A DNA stretch of 64,000 nt, from positions 657,362 through 721,361 of the forward strand of contig NZ_KB913035.1 of assembly GCF_000384255.1 (NCBI RefSeq). The letters are read 5' to 3'. The position numbers were made by a program, and so were the translations under genes. The DNA comes from Methylotenera mobilis 13 (GTDB taxonomy: Bacteria > Pseudomonadota > Gammaproteobacteria > Burkholderiales > Methylophilaceae). The notes under the pieces are model-generated. The model worked only from the letters and a program-made list of their open reading frames with translations. It had not been told where the DNA came from and did not search any database. Positions 9,755 through 18,805 of the stretch are shown piece by piece (position 1 is the first letter of the stretch; each line of letters starts with the position of its first letter).

Positions 9755-10384
9755 CTAAATATGATATTTCGTGAGATGAAAAATCAAAATATTTTGTAAG
9801 TAAGGCAGTGCATACAGCATCACCGCGCTGCAGTTTATTAAAACAGTATGTTTGTATGTCACTACAAAAGATTGCTTCTTGTGTTTATGGTTAAAAAGTT
9901 TCTGTGCTACATATGCACTAGGCCAGCTACCAATTAAGCTTAACCAGTGTAGTGTAGATTCTGGCGTCCGCCAAGCCTTCTTAATGGCGGATGTTTTATC
10001 TTGATAATAGTACAAAAAAAGTAATAAATTAGCGCCAAATAACATCAACGTAAAAGTAACGGGTAGCACTCCTTTGAGTGTTCTTTCAATGACTAATAAA
10101 AAAAATATCAAGATGAATGCTAAAAAAGCCGAACTTAATTTCGTCGGCTGTTCAATCTTGTTAACGTTTGCTGACTTGTTAAGGTAGGCCACATGAGTGG
10201 CACGGAATCTTCCTCTGCCATCTTTGATTAACTCGTAACTAATTTGCTCATTAACCTCGGGTCTTTTATTTAAAGGATGTATGTCTGAAATATGTAGGAA
10301 CACATCTTTGCTATCACTTGTTGCACGAACAAATCCAAAACCCTTGTCGTCTTGCCATTTAATAATTTTTCCTTGATAACGCAT
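9755..10384 (-). CDS. cold-shock domain plus DUF1294 membrane protein
   Basis: A 209-aa two-part protein. Residues 1-68 form a cold-shock domain with the RNP-1-like motif KGFGFVRA and RNP-2-like VFLHIS, so nucleic acid binding is expected. The rest is hydrophobic, with about four membrane segments and the DUF1294 pattern (YYQDKTSAIKKAWRTPE, then LHWLSLIGSWPSAYVAQ). This fusion is known across proteobacteria but its function is not established. It lies 12 bp after slmA on the same strand. Confidence 0.85.
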   Translation of the reverse strand: MRYQGKIIKWQDDKGFGFVRATSDSKDVFLHISDIHPLNKRPEVNEQISYELIKDGRGRFRATHVAYLNKSANVNKIEQPTKLSSAFLAFILIFFLLVIERTLKGVLPVTFTLMLFGANLLLFLYYYQDKTSAIKKAWRTPESTLHWLSLIGSWPSAYVAQKLFNHKHKKQSFVVTYKHTVLINCSAVMLYALPYLQNILIFHLTKYHI

Positions 10385-10396
10385 TATTAAATGATG

Positions 10397-10954
10397 TTAT
10401 AGAAGATTGGGGAGTTGTTGCTCAATAAATTCGGTAGGCTTGCGTTTGAAGCCACTTTTAGCATATTGGTTCCATCTGCCAATAATGTAGCAAATAATTA
10501 GATTTGCTTGCGCTTCTGCATCATTCTTATGGCCAGTCTGTGCTTCAGCAATGCGTAAACATTGTTTTAGTGTGACTTCAATGCGGTCGTAAAGTTGGTT
10601 GATACGCAATTGTAGCTTGTCATCTTCATTCACCAACGCATCACCAATCAGCACGCGTGTCATGCCAGAGTTTTTTTCTGCAAATACCATGAGCATGGTC
10701 ACAATGCGTTGTATTTGTCTGAGGCCTTCAGGCTCCTCTGCGCTGATTTTATTAATCAGACCGAAAATAGTTTCTTCAATAAACAGAATCAAACCTTCAA
10801 ACATTTGTGCTTTATTAGCAAAGTGGCGATAAAGTGCAGCCTCAGATACTTCTAATTTTGCGGCTAATGATGCTGTGGTGATTTTTTCTCTTTTTGGAGA
10901 TTCCAGCATTTTTGCCAAAGTTTCTAAAATTTGTTGTTTACGTTCGCCTGCCAT
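10397..10954 (-). CDS. slmA: nucleoid occlusion factor SlmA (TetR family)
   Basis: A 185-aa TetR-type DNA-binding protein. The HTH is in the first 55 residues: ITTASLAAKLEVSEAALYRHFANKAQMFEGL. This matches SlmA, which binds DNA sites across the chromosome and blocks FtsZ assembly over the nucleoid. The C-terminal part has CLRIAEAQTGHKNDAEAQANL and WNQYAKSGFKRKPTEF, also SlmA-like. The gene order argB - HAD phosphatase - slmA recurs in betaproteobacteria. Length is close to E. coli SlmA (198 aa). Confidence 0.88.
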   Translation of the reverse strand: MAGERKQQILETLAKMLESPKREKITTASLAAKLEVSEAALYRHFANKAQMFEGLILFIEETIFGLINKISAEEPEGLRQIQRIVTMLMVFAEKNSGMTRVLIGDALVNEDDKLQLRINQLYDRIEVTLKQCLRIAEAQTGHKNDAEAQANLIICYIIGRWNQYAKSGFKRKPTEFIEQQLPNLL

Positions 10955-10982
10955 ATGATTTTCCTAACAAATGATTTTTTAA

Positions 10983-11612
10983 TTATATCTTAATGTGAGT
11001 AAGTGCTAACACTGACGGTAGTCGATAATCTACAAAATTTGGTTTATGTAGCTTTTTAGATATCCAAATTGTTTTCATCCCTAGGCGTTTGGCTGTCATG
11101 AGTGCTGGAAGACTATCTTCTAGCATGACACAGTCACTTGCTTTGGCGTTAATCGTTTTGAGTAAGCGTTGAAAACCACGTGCGGAAGGTTTTGCATGAA
11201 ACTGTGTAGACTCAACACTAAAAACAATTTCAAACACATCTGCAATTCCTAGTAGCTCGAGTACTCTGATAGCGTAACTTCTTGGCGCGTTAGTGAAGAC
11301 TAACTTACGGCCTGTGAGTGAATTTAACATGTGTTTGAGTCGTTTGGTCTGAATGACCATGTCGGGTAGCGTCGTTAAACGGTGCGTTTCATGTAAAAAA
11401 TGATGTGGGTTTGTGCCGTGATGCCGCATTAACCCTTTGAGAGTGGCGCCATATATGCGCCAATAGTGCTGTCGTAATGCATGCGCGTCGGGCTCACTCA
11501 GTGATAGCTCATCCATGATGTACTGTGTCATGGCGCGGTTCATGACAGGAAAGATATGCGCACTGGCATTGTGCAGTGTGTCGTCTAGGTCAAAAATCCA
11601 GATTCTGCTCAT
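10983..11612 (-). CDS. HAD-family pyrimidine 5'-nucleotidase-like phosphatase
   Basis: A 209-aa HAD-superfamily hydrolase. Motif I is IFDLDDTLHNA with the nucleophile Asp and acid/base Asp; motif II is KLVFTNAPRSY; motif IV is CVMLEDSLPAL. The helical cap after motif I (PVMNRAMTQYI, YWRIYGATLKGL) resembles the SDT1/pyrimidine 5'-nucleotidase subfamily. The ATG at 11612 puts motif I at the N-terminus; the frame extends upstream to 11675 but the extra 21 residues are basic and not family-like. Substrate not proven. Confidence 0.85.
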   Translation of the reverse strand: MSRIWIFDLDDTLHNASAHIFPVMNRAMTQYIMDELSLSEPDAHALRQHYWRIYGATLKGLMRHHGTNPHHFLHETHRLTTLPDMVIQTKRLKHMLNSLTGRKLVFTNAPRSYAIRVLELLGIADVFEIVFSVESTQFHAKPSARGFQRLLKTINAKASDCVMLEDSLPALMTAKRLGMKTIWISKKLHKPNFVDYRLPSVLALTHIKI

Positions 11613-11716
11613 GCTTGGCGTTAATCGATTATCTGAATCGGCACGGATTGCGTTGCGATGCCTTTCACCACGCATACTCAGGTTAAGTATTGCTTGAGAT
11701 CATCTGTGCCTGATGT

Positions 11717-12616
<900 letters not shown>

Positions 12617-12643
12617 TTAAATTTGGGTCAATTTGGTTTCTGT

Positions 12644-12670
12644 CATTGTAACTAAATTTTGTTTACAATG
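12644..12670. repeat. 8-bp perfect inverted repeat between the argA-like gene and argB
   Basis: CATTGTAA (12644-12651) and TTACAATG (12663-12670) are perfect complements with an 11-nt AT-rich spacer. The right arm includes the stop of the argA-like gene. It sits about 45 bp upstream of the argB ATG. TTGTAA also occurs in the inverted repeat before the argA-like gene, so an operator is conceivable; chance in AT-rich DNA is also possible. Confidence 0.35.
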
Positions 12671-14279
12671 TTTTGCTAAACACCTTAGATTTACGTTGAT
12701 AGTTGTAAAGTTTTTGTTTCTCCGCCGGCAGTTTTTCAACGCCTTGTTCAGTGAAGCCTCGCTCTAAGAACCAGTGCTCGGTACGTGTAGTCAGGCAAAA
12801 TAAACTTTTAAGCCCGAGTTGCTTGGCAACACTGGCGCAGTAATAAAACAATTTATCACCACGACCACCACCGCGGTATGCTGGGTCTATGGCTAGGCAT
12901 GCGAATTCGGCGGTTTTTTCTGATTCAAATGGGTAAAGTGCTGCGCAACCAATAATACGATTGTCATGCTCCATGACGTGAAAATGGTCAATTTCCATTT
13001 CCAGCCGCTCACGGCCGCGACGCACTAAAATGCCATCGTTCTCAAGCGGTTCAATTAGTTTTAGGATGCCGCCAACATCATCAATGTTGGCTTGTCGCAT
13101 ACTCTCCAGGCTGAGTTCGGTGACCATGGTGCCGATACCATCCAGCGTGAATAATTCTTGGATAATCGCGCCATCAATATGGCGACTAATCATATGAGTT
13201 CTTGCGACGCCATGCTCACAGGCCCGCACTGCTGCCGGTAAATAATAGGTGACGTCCTCAGAGATGTTGATCGCTTGTTCAGTTTCGCGCACATTTCTTA
13301 ATAAATTTTTAGCCTTCTCTGCCGTCATCTCACGTAATAACTCACCACGTAAGTTATGCACACCTTCTGAGTCCATCAAGAAAATAAGCTTGTCAGCATC
13401 TAGTGCAACCGCGGTGCTCACGGCCACATCCTCTAAACTTAAGTTAAATGCCTCGCCCGTAGGAGAGTAGCCAAGCGGTGATAGCAATACCATCTCGTTG
13501 TCATCTAAGCGTTTTTGAATGCCAATAGCATCCACTTTACGTACTTCACCCGTGTGTTGAAGGTCTACACCATCATGCACACCTAGTGGTTTTGCGGTGA
13601 CAAAGTTGCCACTCGCCACGCGGATATCTGCACCAGCCATTGGTGAGTTGGCAATGCCCATCGATAATAAAGCTTCAATTTCTACACGAATTGCACCATT
13701 GGCTTCCTTTACTGCTTCCATCGCTGCATTATCCGTCACACGTAATCCATTGTGGAATAGTGGGGTAATACTGTCGCGCTTAAGTCGTTGCTCAATTTGC
13801 GGACGTGAGCCATGTACAAGCACTAATCTTACTTCTAGGCTGGCTAATAGGTTGAGGTCATGTGAGAGGGCGATAAATTGTTGCTCACTTACCACCTCAC
13901 CACCAAATGCAATCACAAATGTCCTTCCACCAAAGGCATGGATGTATGGAGTGGCTGAGCGAAACCATTGCACAAAATCTTTAGCGCTGGTGCTATTAAC
14001 TGATTCTACTTGTTTTGCTAAATGTGAGGGTGCATGCTCATTGACTTGATTCTTATTGGTTTCATTTTGTGCGAATGTGGCATCGCTCTCTGCGTAAAGA
14101 TTCGCAGGAGTCGTTTCTAGCGCGACTGCGATTTTACGTAGCAATGATTCAGAAACACCGAGCTCACCACGTTCTATACGAGATAGATTGCCAGCATCTG
14201 CATCAGTTTTGAAGGCTAGTTGTTGTAGCGTTAAATTGAGTGATTTTCGTTTGCTACGAATGCATTGACCAAGTGACAT
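12663..14279 (-). CDS. argA: N-acetylglutamate synthase with N-terminal XRE helix-turn-helix domain
   Basis: A 538-aa protein, about 100 residues longer than classical ArgA. Residues 1-62 form an XRE/HTH_3 DNA-binding domain: LGQCIRSKRKSLNLTLQQLA, then NLSRIERGELGV and LLRKIAVALETTPANLY. A polar linker (about 63-98) leads into full ArgA. The amino-acid-kinase domain begins near WFRSATPYIHAF and contains VLVHGSRPQIEQRL and NGLRVTD. The GNAT acetyltransferase domain from about residue 390 has CLAIDPAYRGGGRGDKLFYY for acetyl-CoA and LTTRTEHWFLERGF. Both catalytic halves look intact. The reaction is acetyl-CoA plus glutamate to N-acetylglutamate. The HTH suggests that the protein also binds DNA; this is inference. 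A 59-bp inverted repeat lies just upstream. Confidence 0.9.
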   Translation of the reverse strand: MSLGQCIRSKRKSLNLTLQQLAFKTDADAGNLSRIERGELGVSESLLRKIAVALETTPANLYAESDATFAQNETNKNQVNEHAPSHLAKQVESVNSTSAKDFVQWFRSATPYIHAFGGRTFVIAFGGEVVSEQQFIALSHDLNLLASLEVRLVLVHGSRPQIEQRLKRDSITPLFHNGLRVTDNAAMEAVKEANGAIRVEIEALLSMGIANSPMAGADIRVASGNFVTAKPLGVHDGVDLQHTGEVRKVDAIGIQKRLDDNEMVLLSPLGYSPTGEAFNLSLEDVAVSTAVALDADKLIFLMDSEGVHNLRGELLREMTAEKAKNLLRNVRETEQAINISEDVTYYLPAAVRACEHGVARTHMISRHIDGAIIQELFTLDGIGTMVTELSLESMRQANIDDVGGILKLIEPLENDGILVRRGRERLEMEIDHFHVMEHDNRIIGCAALYPFESEKTAEFACLAIDPAYRGGGRGDKLFYYCASVAKQLGLKSLFCLTTRTEHWFLERGFTEQGVEKLPAEKQKLYNYQRKSKVFSKTL

Positions 14280-14291
14280 GATTAGATACCA

Positions 14292-14350
14292 GTTTAATTT
14301 GTAATATTTACATTAATATAGATTAAAATTGTAATTAATACAAATTAAAC
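14292..14350. promoter_or_regulatory. 59-bp inverted repeat upstream of the XRE-ArgA gene, candidate operator
   Basis: Arms of 20 bp (14292-14311 and 14331-14350) match at 18 of 20 positions; the outer 11 bp, GTTTAATTTGT and ACAAATTAAAC, are perfect. The spacer is 19 bp and AT only except one G. It begins 13 bp upstream of the argA-like ATG. It has no GC-rich stem or T tract as a terminator would. Two half-sites about two and a half to four helical turns apart would suit an oligomeric DNA-binding protein such as the XRE-ArgA itself. Confidence 0.5.
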
Positions 14351-14399
14351 GTGTCATTCGCGCATCTTTGATGTGTGAGTCGATTACATGTCGATATGA

Positions 14400-14912
14400 T
14401 TAAGTATGCTTTTTAGCGCAAATGCGTTGCATCACTGCTGGCCTTGGTTCCTGCTCGTCTCCTTGTTCAAAACCAATAATGCTTAGCAGAGGTGTGTAAA
14501 TGTTCAGTAACTCATCAGGCAATAAAAGAAAGTCGGGGTTGCTCGGTTTGCCGTGGCGTTCATTGCCGATCATGAATGTTTCGTAAATGAGTACACCGCT
14601 AGGGTTAAGTATATCCGCAAGTTTGGTAAGCAAAGGCCTATGCAGGTAGCGACTAACGATAATTCCATCGTAACTGTGGTTGAATTTTGGAAGTTCGCTA
14701 GTTTCAAGGTCAAGAATCAAAACGTTGATATTCTCGACATCTTTCATGCGTGAAGTTGCGATTGGGTCACGGTCAATTGCATCAACCATGTAACCTTGCC
14801 CTGCCAGCCAGATGGCATGACGTCCATTGCCACAGGCCAGATCTAGTATATGCCCCTTGCTTTTAATCTGTGGTGCATACTTGATTATCCATGGGGAGGG
14901 GTTTTCTAGCAT
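14400..14912 (-). CDS. class I SAM-dependent methyltransferase
   Basis: A 170-aa methyltransferase with the SAM-binding motif I HILDLACGNGRHAIWLA at about residues 21-37 and the acidic residue ending strand 2 in VDAIDRD. The pattern (ENPSPWII near the start, then DGIIVSRYLHRPLL) resembles the small TehB-like/UbiE-like group found beside many unrelated genes. Substrate unknown. It is divergent in position from the next gene and separated from the argA-like gene by the inverted-repeat region. Confidence 0.75.
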   Translation of the reverse strand: MLENPSPWIIKYAPQIKSKGHILDLACGNGRHAIWLAGQGYMVDAIDRDPIATSRMKDVENINVLILDLETSELPKFNHSYDGIIVSRYLHRPLLTKLADILNPSGVLIYETFMIGNERHGKPSNPDFLLLPDELLNIYTPLLSIIGFEQGDEQEPRPAVMQRICAKKHT

Positions 14913-15067
14913 ATTGAGCCTTAAGTTATGTTGTGTCGCTTAATTGAGCTTTAAGTGTTACTTGCTGTCAGTCTGATGCAAATTAATAAATGATGGTGCA
15001 GTGAAGAGTATTTATCCGATAAACTCTAGTGGCAAAATTACAATCTACATCATGCTGAAGGTAAACA

Positions 15068-15451
15068 ATGAACAAATTTTTGATGATTTTAGTGTTGGTC
15101 CTTATTTCAGGCAAAGCCTTTGCTGAGTGGACAATGATTCAAACAAATGATGACGGCAATATGTTGATTGATTTCGAGACGCTACAGAAAAACGAAAATT
15201 TAATCACAGTTTCAACCTTAAATGACTATTATGTGCAGCAGCCAAAAGGTGAAATGTCATCTGAATGGCGAGAGGTGCACGATTGTAAAAACAAGCAGTT
15301 CAAAGCACTCTCCATTAAATATTATGCTGAGAATATGGCAAAAGGCAGCATCTTGGCCACTTATCTCTTACCAGAAGCAGAAATCGCTTGGTCTGCTGTG
15401 GTGCCTTATAGCATTGGTGAGGTAAAAGCCAACGTAATATGCAGCCGCTAA
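15068..15451 (+). CDS. secreted protein of the surface-adhesin E type
   Basis: A 127-aa protein with a clear signal peptide (MNKFLMILVLVLISGKAFA, cleavage before EWTMI). The mature part has a YVDFETL-like stretch (MLIDFETL), EWREVHDCKNKQFKAL and a C-terminal VICSR, giving two cysteines that could form a disulphide. This pattern matches the small Haemophilus surface-adhesin protein E family, widespread in betaproteobacteria as short periplasmic or surface proteins; adhesion should not be assumed here. AAGG precedes the ATG. Confidence 0.65.
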   Translation: MNKFLMILVLVLISGKAFAEWTMIQTNDDGNMLIDFETLQKNENLITVSTLNDYYVQQPKGEMSSEWREVHDCKNKQFKALSIKYYAENMAKGSILATYLLPEAEIAWSAVVPYSIGEVKANVICSR

Positions 15452-15489
15452 CGGTTGCAAGCAATTGTATTATCAATATTGATGGCTTG

Positions 15490-16224
15490 CTAGAAGTCAC
15501 CCCATACTAATTGCATGGCAGCAATAGCCGTTAAAGCCGCAGTTTCTGTGCGTAAGATGCGGGGGCCAAGTACGATGGATTGAAACTGATGTGAGGTTGC
15601 AAGGTCGATTTCCTCTTGACTCAGGCCTCCCTCTGCACCAATCAGTAACTGTATCTCACCCGTTGGCTTTTGAATCTCAGTTAAACGCTTTGCGCCTATC
15701 GGATTAAGTAGGATGCGTGTAGTGCCGACGCTGGGATTTTGGCTAAACCAGTTTTCGAGTGATATAGGCGTCAACACCTTAGGCACATACGCGCGCCCAG
15801 ATTGCTCACATGCCGAAATGGCAATGTTTTGCCAATGTTCGGTGCGTTTTTCTGCGCGCTCGGCAGAGAGTTTCACCACGCTACGCTTGCTGGTGATGGG
15901 TTGAATATTTTTTACGCCAAGCTCTACTGCTTTTTGAATGGTGAAATCCATTCTATCTCCGCTGGAAATCGCCTGTAATAACGTGATGTTAAGTGGGGAT
16001 TCGTTATGCACTTCACTTGCATGCGTAATGATGGCCGTTACGCTATTTTTTTTCACGGTGGTCAGAGTGCAGTCGTAATTATGTCCGTCACCGTTAAACA
16101 AAATCGCATGATCCCCTTCAGTGAGGCGTAGTGCGCGTGTTGCGTGGACTGCAGCACTTTCTGAAAGTTGAACGGTTTCATTGAGTACCAAAGGCGAGTT
16201 GGTATAAAAGCGCAAATTAGCCAT
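15490..16224 (-). CDS. rsmE: 16S rRNA (uracil1498-N3)-methyltransferase RsmE
   Basis: SPOUT-class methyltransferase of 244 aa. The N-terminal PUA-like domain has AVHATRALRLTEGD. The C-terminal trefoil-knot SAM site shows QLLIGAEGGLSQEEIDLA and LGPRILRTETAALTA, the family signature. Middle motifs KAVELGVKNIQPITSKRSV and AISACEQSGR are also standard. It modifies U1498 of 16S rRNA in the small ribosomal subunit. It converges with the adhesin-E-like gene, ending 38 bp away; a GCAAGC/GCTTGC inverted repeat between them may act as a weak terminator. Confidence 0.95.
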   Translation of the reverse strand: MANLRFYTNSPLVLNETVQLSESAAVHATRALRLTEGDHAILFNGDGHNYDCTLTTVKKNSVTAIITHASEVHNESPLNITLLQAISSGDRMDFTIQKAVELGVKNIQPITSKRSVVKLSAERAEKRTEHWQNIAISACEQSGRAYVPKVLTPISLENWFSQNPSVGTTRILLNPIGAKRLTEIQKPTGEIQLLIGAEGGLSQEEIDLATSHQFQSIVLGPRILRTETAALTAIAAMQLVWGDF

Positions 16225-16326
16225 AAAGCGGGCGACTCCAAAAGTAAAACAAGATGTAAAACAAAAGTGATAATATAAACATTAACGTTGTCACAGTAAT
16301 AAGTATAGCGAAATAAGGAGAATAAG

Positions 16327-16893
16327 ATGGTCAGCTTAAATCCCCCCGTATGTAATTTTGGACAGCCTGCAGTGGATTTTAATTTATTAGGTGTAGACGG
16401 TAAGCGATACACGCTGGCAAATAGCGCAGGTGAAAATGGATTGTTAGTCATGTTTATCTGTAACCACTGCCCTTATGTGAAAGCAATCAAAACGCGCTTG
16501 GTTGATGATTGTCGCGAGCTGTTGAAGTACGGTATCAACACTATTGCGATTCAAAGTAATGATACCGAAAACTATCCTGAAGACTCTTACGAGCGCATGA
16601 TGGAAGAAGCTAAATTGTTTCATTTTCCTTTTCCTTATGTGCTGGATGAAACGCAAGAAGTCGCTAAGGCGTATGGCGCAGTGTGTACGCCAGACTTTTT
16701 TGGGTTTAATGCCGATCTTGAGTTGCAATATCGTGGTCGATTTGATGCCGCAGGCCGTCGCCAATCTGATGAAAATCATCCGAGAGACCTGTTTAATGCG
16801 ATGAAGTTGATTGCCGAAACTGGTGAAGGACCTAAAGAACAAATCCCAAGCATTGGCTGTAGTATTAAATGGTTCCCAGAGGAGTCTATTTAA
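16327..16893 (+). CDS. thioredoxin-like (AhpC/TSA-type redoxin) protein
   Basis: A 188-aa thioredoxin-fold protein. It has the active-site-like CNHCPYVKA (Cys-x2-Cys) at about residues 43-51, preceded by LLVMFI, and the later GAVCTPDFFGFNADLELQYRG with a cis-Pro-like TPDFF. This is the resA/redoxin subgroup with CNHCPYV that is widespread in proteobacteria and of unproven substrate. No signal peptide, so a cytoplasmic place is likely. A good AAGGAG Shine-Dalgarno precedes the ATG. The acyl-CoA synthetase gene starts 9 bp after its stop. Confidence 0.85.
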   Translation: MVSLNPPVCNFGQPAVDFNLLGVDGKRYTLANSAGENGLLVMFICNHCPYVKAIKTRLVDDCRELLKYGINTIAIQSNDTENYPEDSYERMMEEAKLFHFPFPYVLDETQEVAKAYGAVCTPDFFGFNADLELQYRGRFDAAGRRQSDENHPRDLFNAMKLIAETGEGPKEQIPSIGCSIKWFPEESI

Positions 16894-16902
16894 ACGCCAG
16901 TC

Positions 16903-18723
16903 ATGAGTCATGATGTCGTGGATTATATTTCCCCAGAGACAGTATTCACGCTAGACGAGTTGTTTCATGAGCGGGTAAGTCGCTCACCTAACGGTATTGC
17001 CTACCGTTATTATGACGAGCAAGCTGGTAGATGGTGTGAGCTAACCTGGTTAGCGATGTTGCAAGAGGTGATTAACTGGCAGCAAGCTTTGATGCGCGAG
17101 AAACTTGCCGTAGGCGACCGCGTTGCGATTATGCTCAAAAATTGTCCTACTTGGGTTGTTTTTGATCAGGCTGCATTAGGATTAGGTTTAGTCACAGTTC
17201 CATTGTATGTGTCTGATAGACCGGAAAATGTCGCGTACGTGTTGCAAGACTCTGGGGCCAAATTGCTGCTGGTCAACAGCACGGATGATTGGCATCCAAT
17301 TGATCAGTTAAACGTTGATTTTACTAGCCTTCAGCGTGTGGTGACCTATAAGTCCTTGTTAAATGACGATAATGACCAACGCATCATTGGTTTGGATAAA
17401 TGGTTGCTGTCCTCAAGCTCCAATCAGTTCAAACATTTAGTGTCTAGTGCAGACGTGCTAGCAACGATAGTATATACCTCAGGTACAACGGGTAAGCCTA
17501 AAGGGGTGATGCTCACGCACGGCAATATTATGCAAAATGCATGGGGTTCATTGGGTGTTTTTACCGTTTACCCGCACGATGTTTTCCTTTCATTTTTACC
17601 GTTATCACATGCACTGGAGCGGATGGCTGGGTATTGTTTGCCCATCATGTCAGGCGCCAGCGTTGCGTTTGCAAGGTCGGTGCAACAGTTGCAGGAGGAC
17701 TTAGCTAATGTTCGCCCTACTATTATTGTGACAGTCCCTCGGATTTTTGAGCGTATTCAGTTTGCATTGCGTGGCAAGTTGGAAAATGGCCCTGCTTATG
17801 CAAGGTGCTTGTTTGAGTGGGCCGTCAAAGTAGGATACAGCCGTTTTGAATATGAACAAGGGCGTCGTCGTTGGCATTGGCCACATTTGTTTTGGCCACT
17901 TTTAAAAACACTGGTGGCGAGTAAGTTGCAAGCACGTTTAGGTGGTCGGTTACGCTTGGCTGTTGCAGGCGGTGCGGCACTGTCAGCGGATAGTGCGCGA
18001 ACTTTTATTGGTTTAGGTGTGCCGATTGTACAGGGGTATGGTCTTACTGAAACAAGCCCCGTGATTAGTGTGAACCATGCGGAGAGTAATCTGCCCAGTA
18101 GTGTTGGGCATACTCTGCAAGGGGTACAAGTTCGGTTAGGCGAGTTTGATGGCTTGGAAGTGCGTGGTCCCAATGTCATGCAAGGATATTGGAATAATCA
18201 AGCAGCCAATGAAGCGATATTCACAGACGATGGATGGCTAAAAACAGGAGATGTTGCCAAGATTGATGAGACAGGCCGCATCACGATAACTGGGCGCATC
18301 AAAGAAATTATTGTGCTTTCGAATGGTGAAAAAGTACCGCCCGCCGATATTGAAGCGGCAATCTTGAGGGATCCTTTATTTGAGCAAGTAATGTTGGTTG
18401 GTGAAGGTAAACCGTATTTAGGGTTGTTTGCTGTGGTAAACCGCGAGCAATGGCAGGTCATAGCGAACGAGCATCATTTGCCTAGTGCATGGCCGGACAC
18501 GCTAAATCATCGCCAAGCAAATATTTTTGCGCTTAAGCGTGTGGCCGCACAAATGAAAGCTTTTCCTGGTTATGTAAAAGTTAGAAAAATTGCCTTGCTG
18601 CACGAAGCGTGGACAGTGGAAAATGGTTTGCTAACACCAACCTTGAAAATTAAGCGTCATCTTATTTTGCGACAGCATCAAGTGCAGTATGCACAATTAT
18701 ATGAGCGCTTTAAGTTAGCATAA
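16903..18723 (+). CDS. AMP-dependent long-chain acyl-CoA synthetase
   Basis: ANL-superfamily enzyme of 606 aa that activates a carboxylic acid through an acyl-adenylate. Motifs: the P-loop-like VYTSGTTGKPKGVMLTHGN, the GYGLTETSPVISVNH substrate/AMP motif, and LKTGDVAKIDETG. The hinge and C-terminal lysine region is GRIKEIIVLSNGEKVPPADIE. The N-terminal VFTLDELFHERVSRSPNGIAY and overall layout fit the FAA1/bacterial long-chain group (often annotated FadD-like). In a methylotroph it more likely serves lipid recycling than growth on fatty acids; that is inference. Confidence 0.9.
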   Translation: MSHDVVDYISPETVFTLDELFHERVSRSPNGIAYRYYDEQAGRWCELTWLAMLQEVINWQQALMREKLAVGDRVAIMLKNCPTWVVFDQAALGLGLVTVPLYVSDRPENVAYVLQDSGAKLLLVNSTDDWHPIDQLNVDFTSLQRVVTYKSLLNDDNDQRIIGLDKWLLSSSSNQFKHLVSSADVLATIVYTSGTTGKPKGVMLTHGNIMQNAWGSLGVFTVYPHDVFLSFLPLSHALERMAGYCLPIMSGASVAFARSVQQLQEDLANVRPTIIVTVPRIFERIQFALRGKLENGPAYARCLFEWAVKVGYSRFEYEQGRRRWHWPHLFWPLLKTLVASKLQARLGGRLRLAVAGGAALSADSARTFIGLGVPIVQGYGLTETSPVISVNHAESNLPSSVGHTLQGVQVRLGEFDGLEVRGPNVMQGYWNNQAANEAIFTDDGWLKTGDVAKIDETGRITITGRIKEIIVLSNGEKVPPADIEAAILRDPLFEQVMLVGEGKPYLGLFAVVNREQWQVIANEHHLPSAWPDTLNHRQANIFALKRVAAQMKAFPGYVKVRKIALLHEAWTVENGLLTPTLKIKRHLILRQHQVQYAQLYERFKLA

Positions 18724-18805
18724 GTGTTTTTAAGTTTTATAGCTAAGTGTTGTTCTGAGTGGCAGGGCTGACTTAAAGTTGATTTTACAAAATAAAGGAT
18801 TGATT

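Noticed and set aside
14280-14399. E. coli-type ARG box for ArgR upstream of the argA-like gene
   Set aside because: The repeat arms (GTTTAATTTGT) do not match the TGAAT/ATTCA pattern of ArgR sites.
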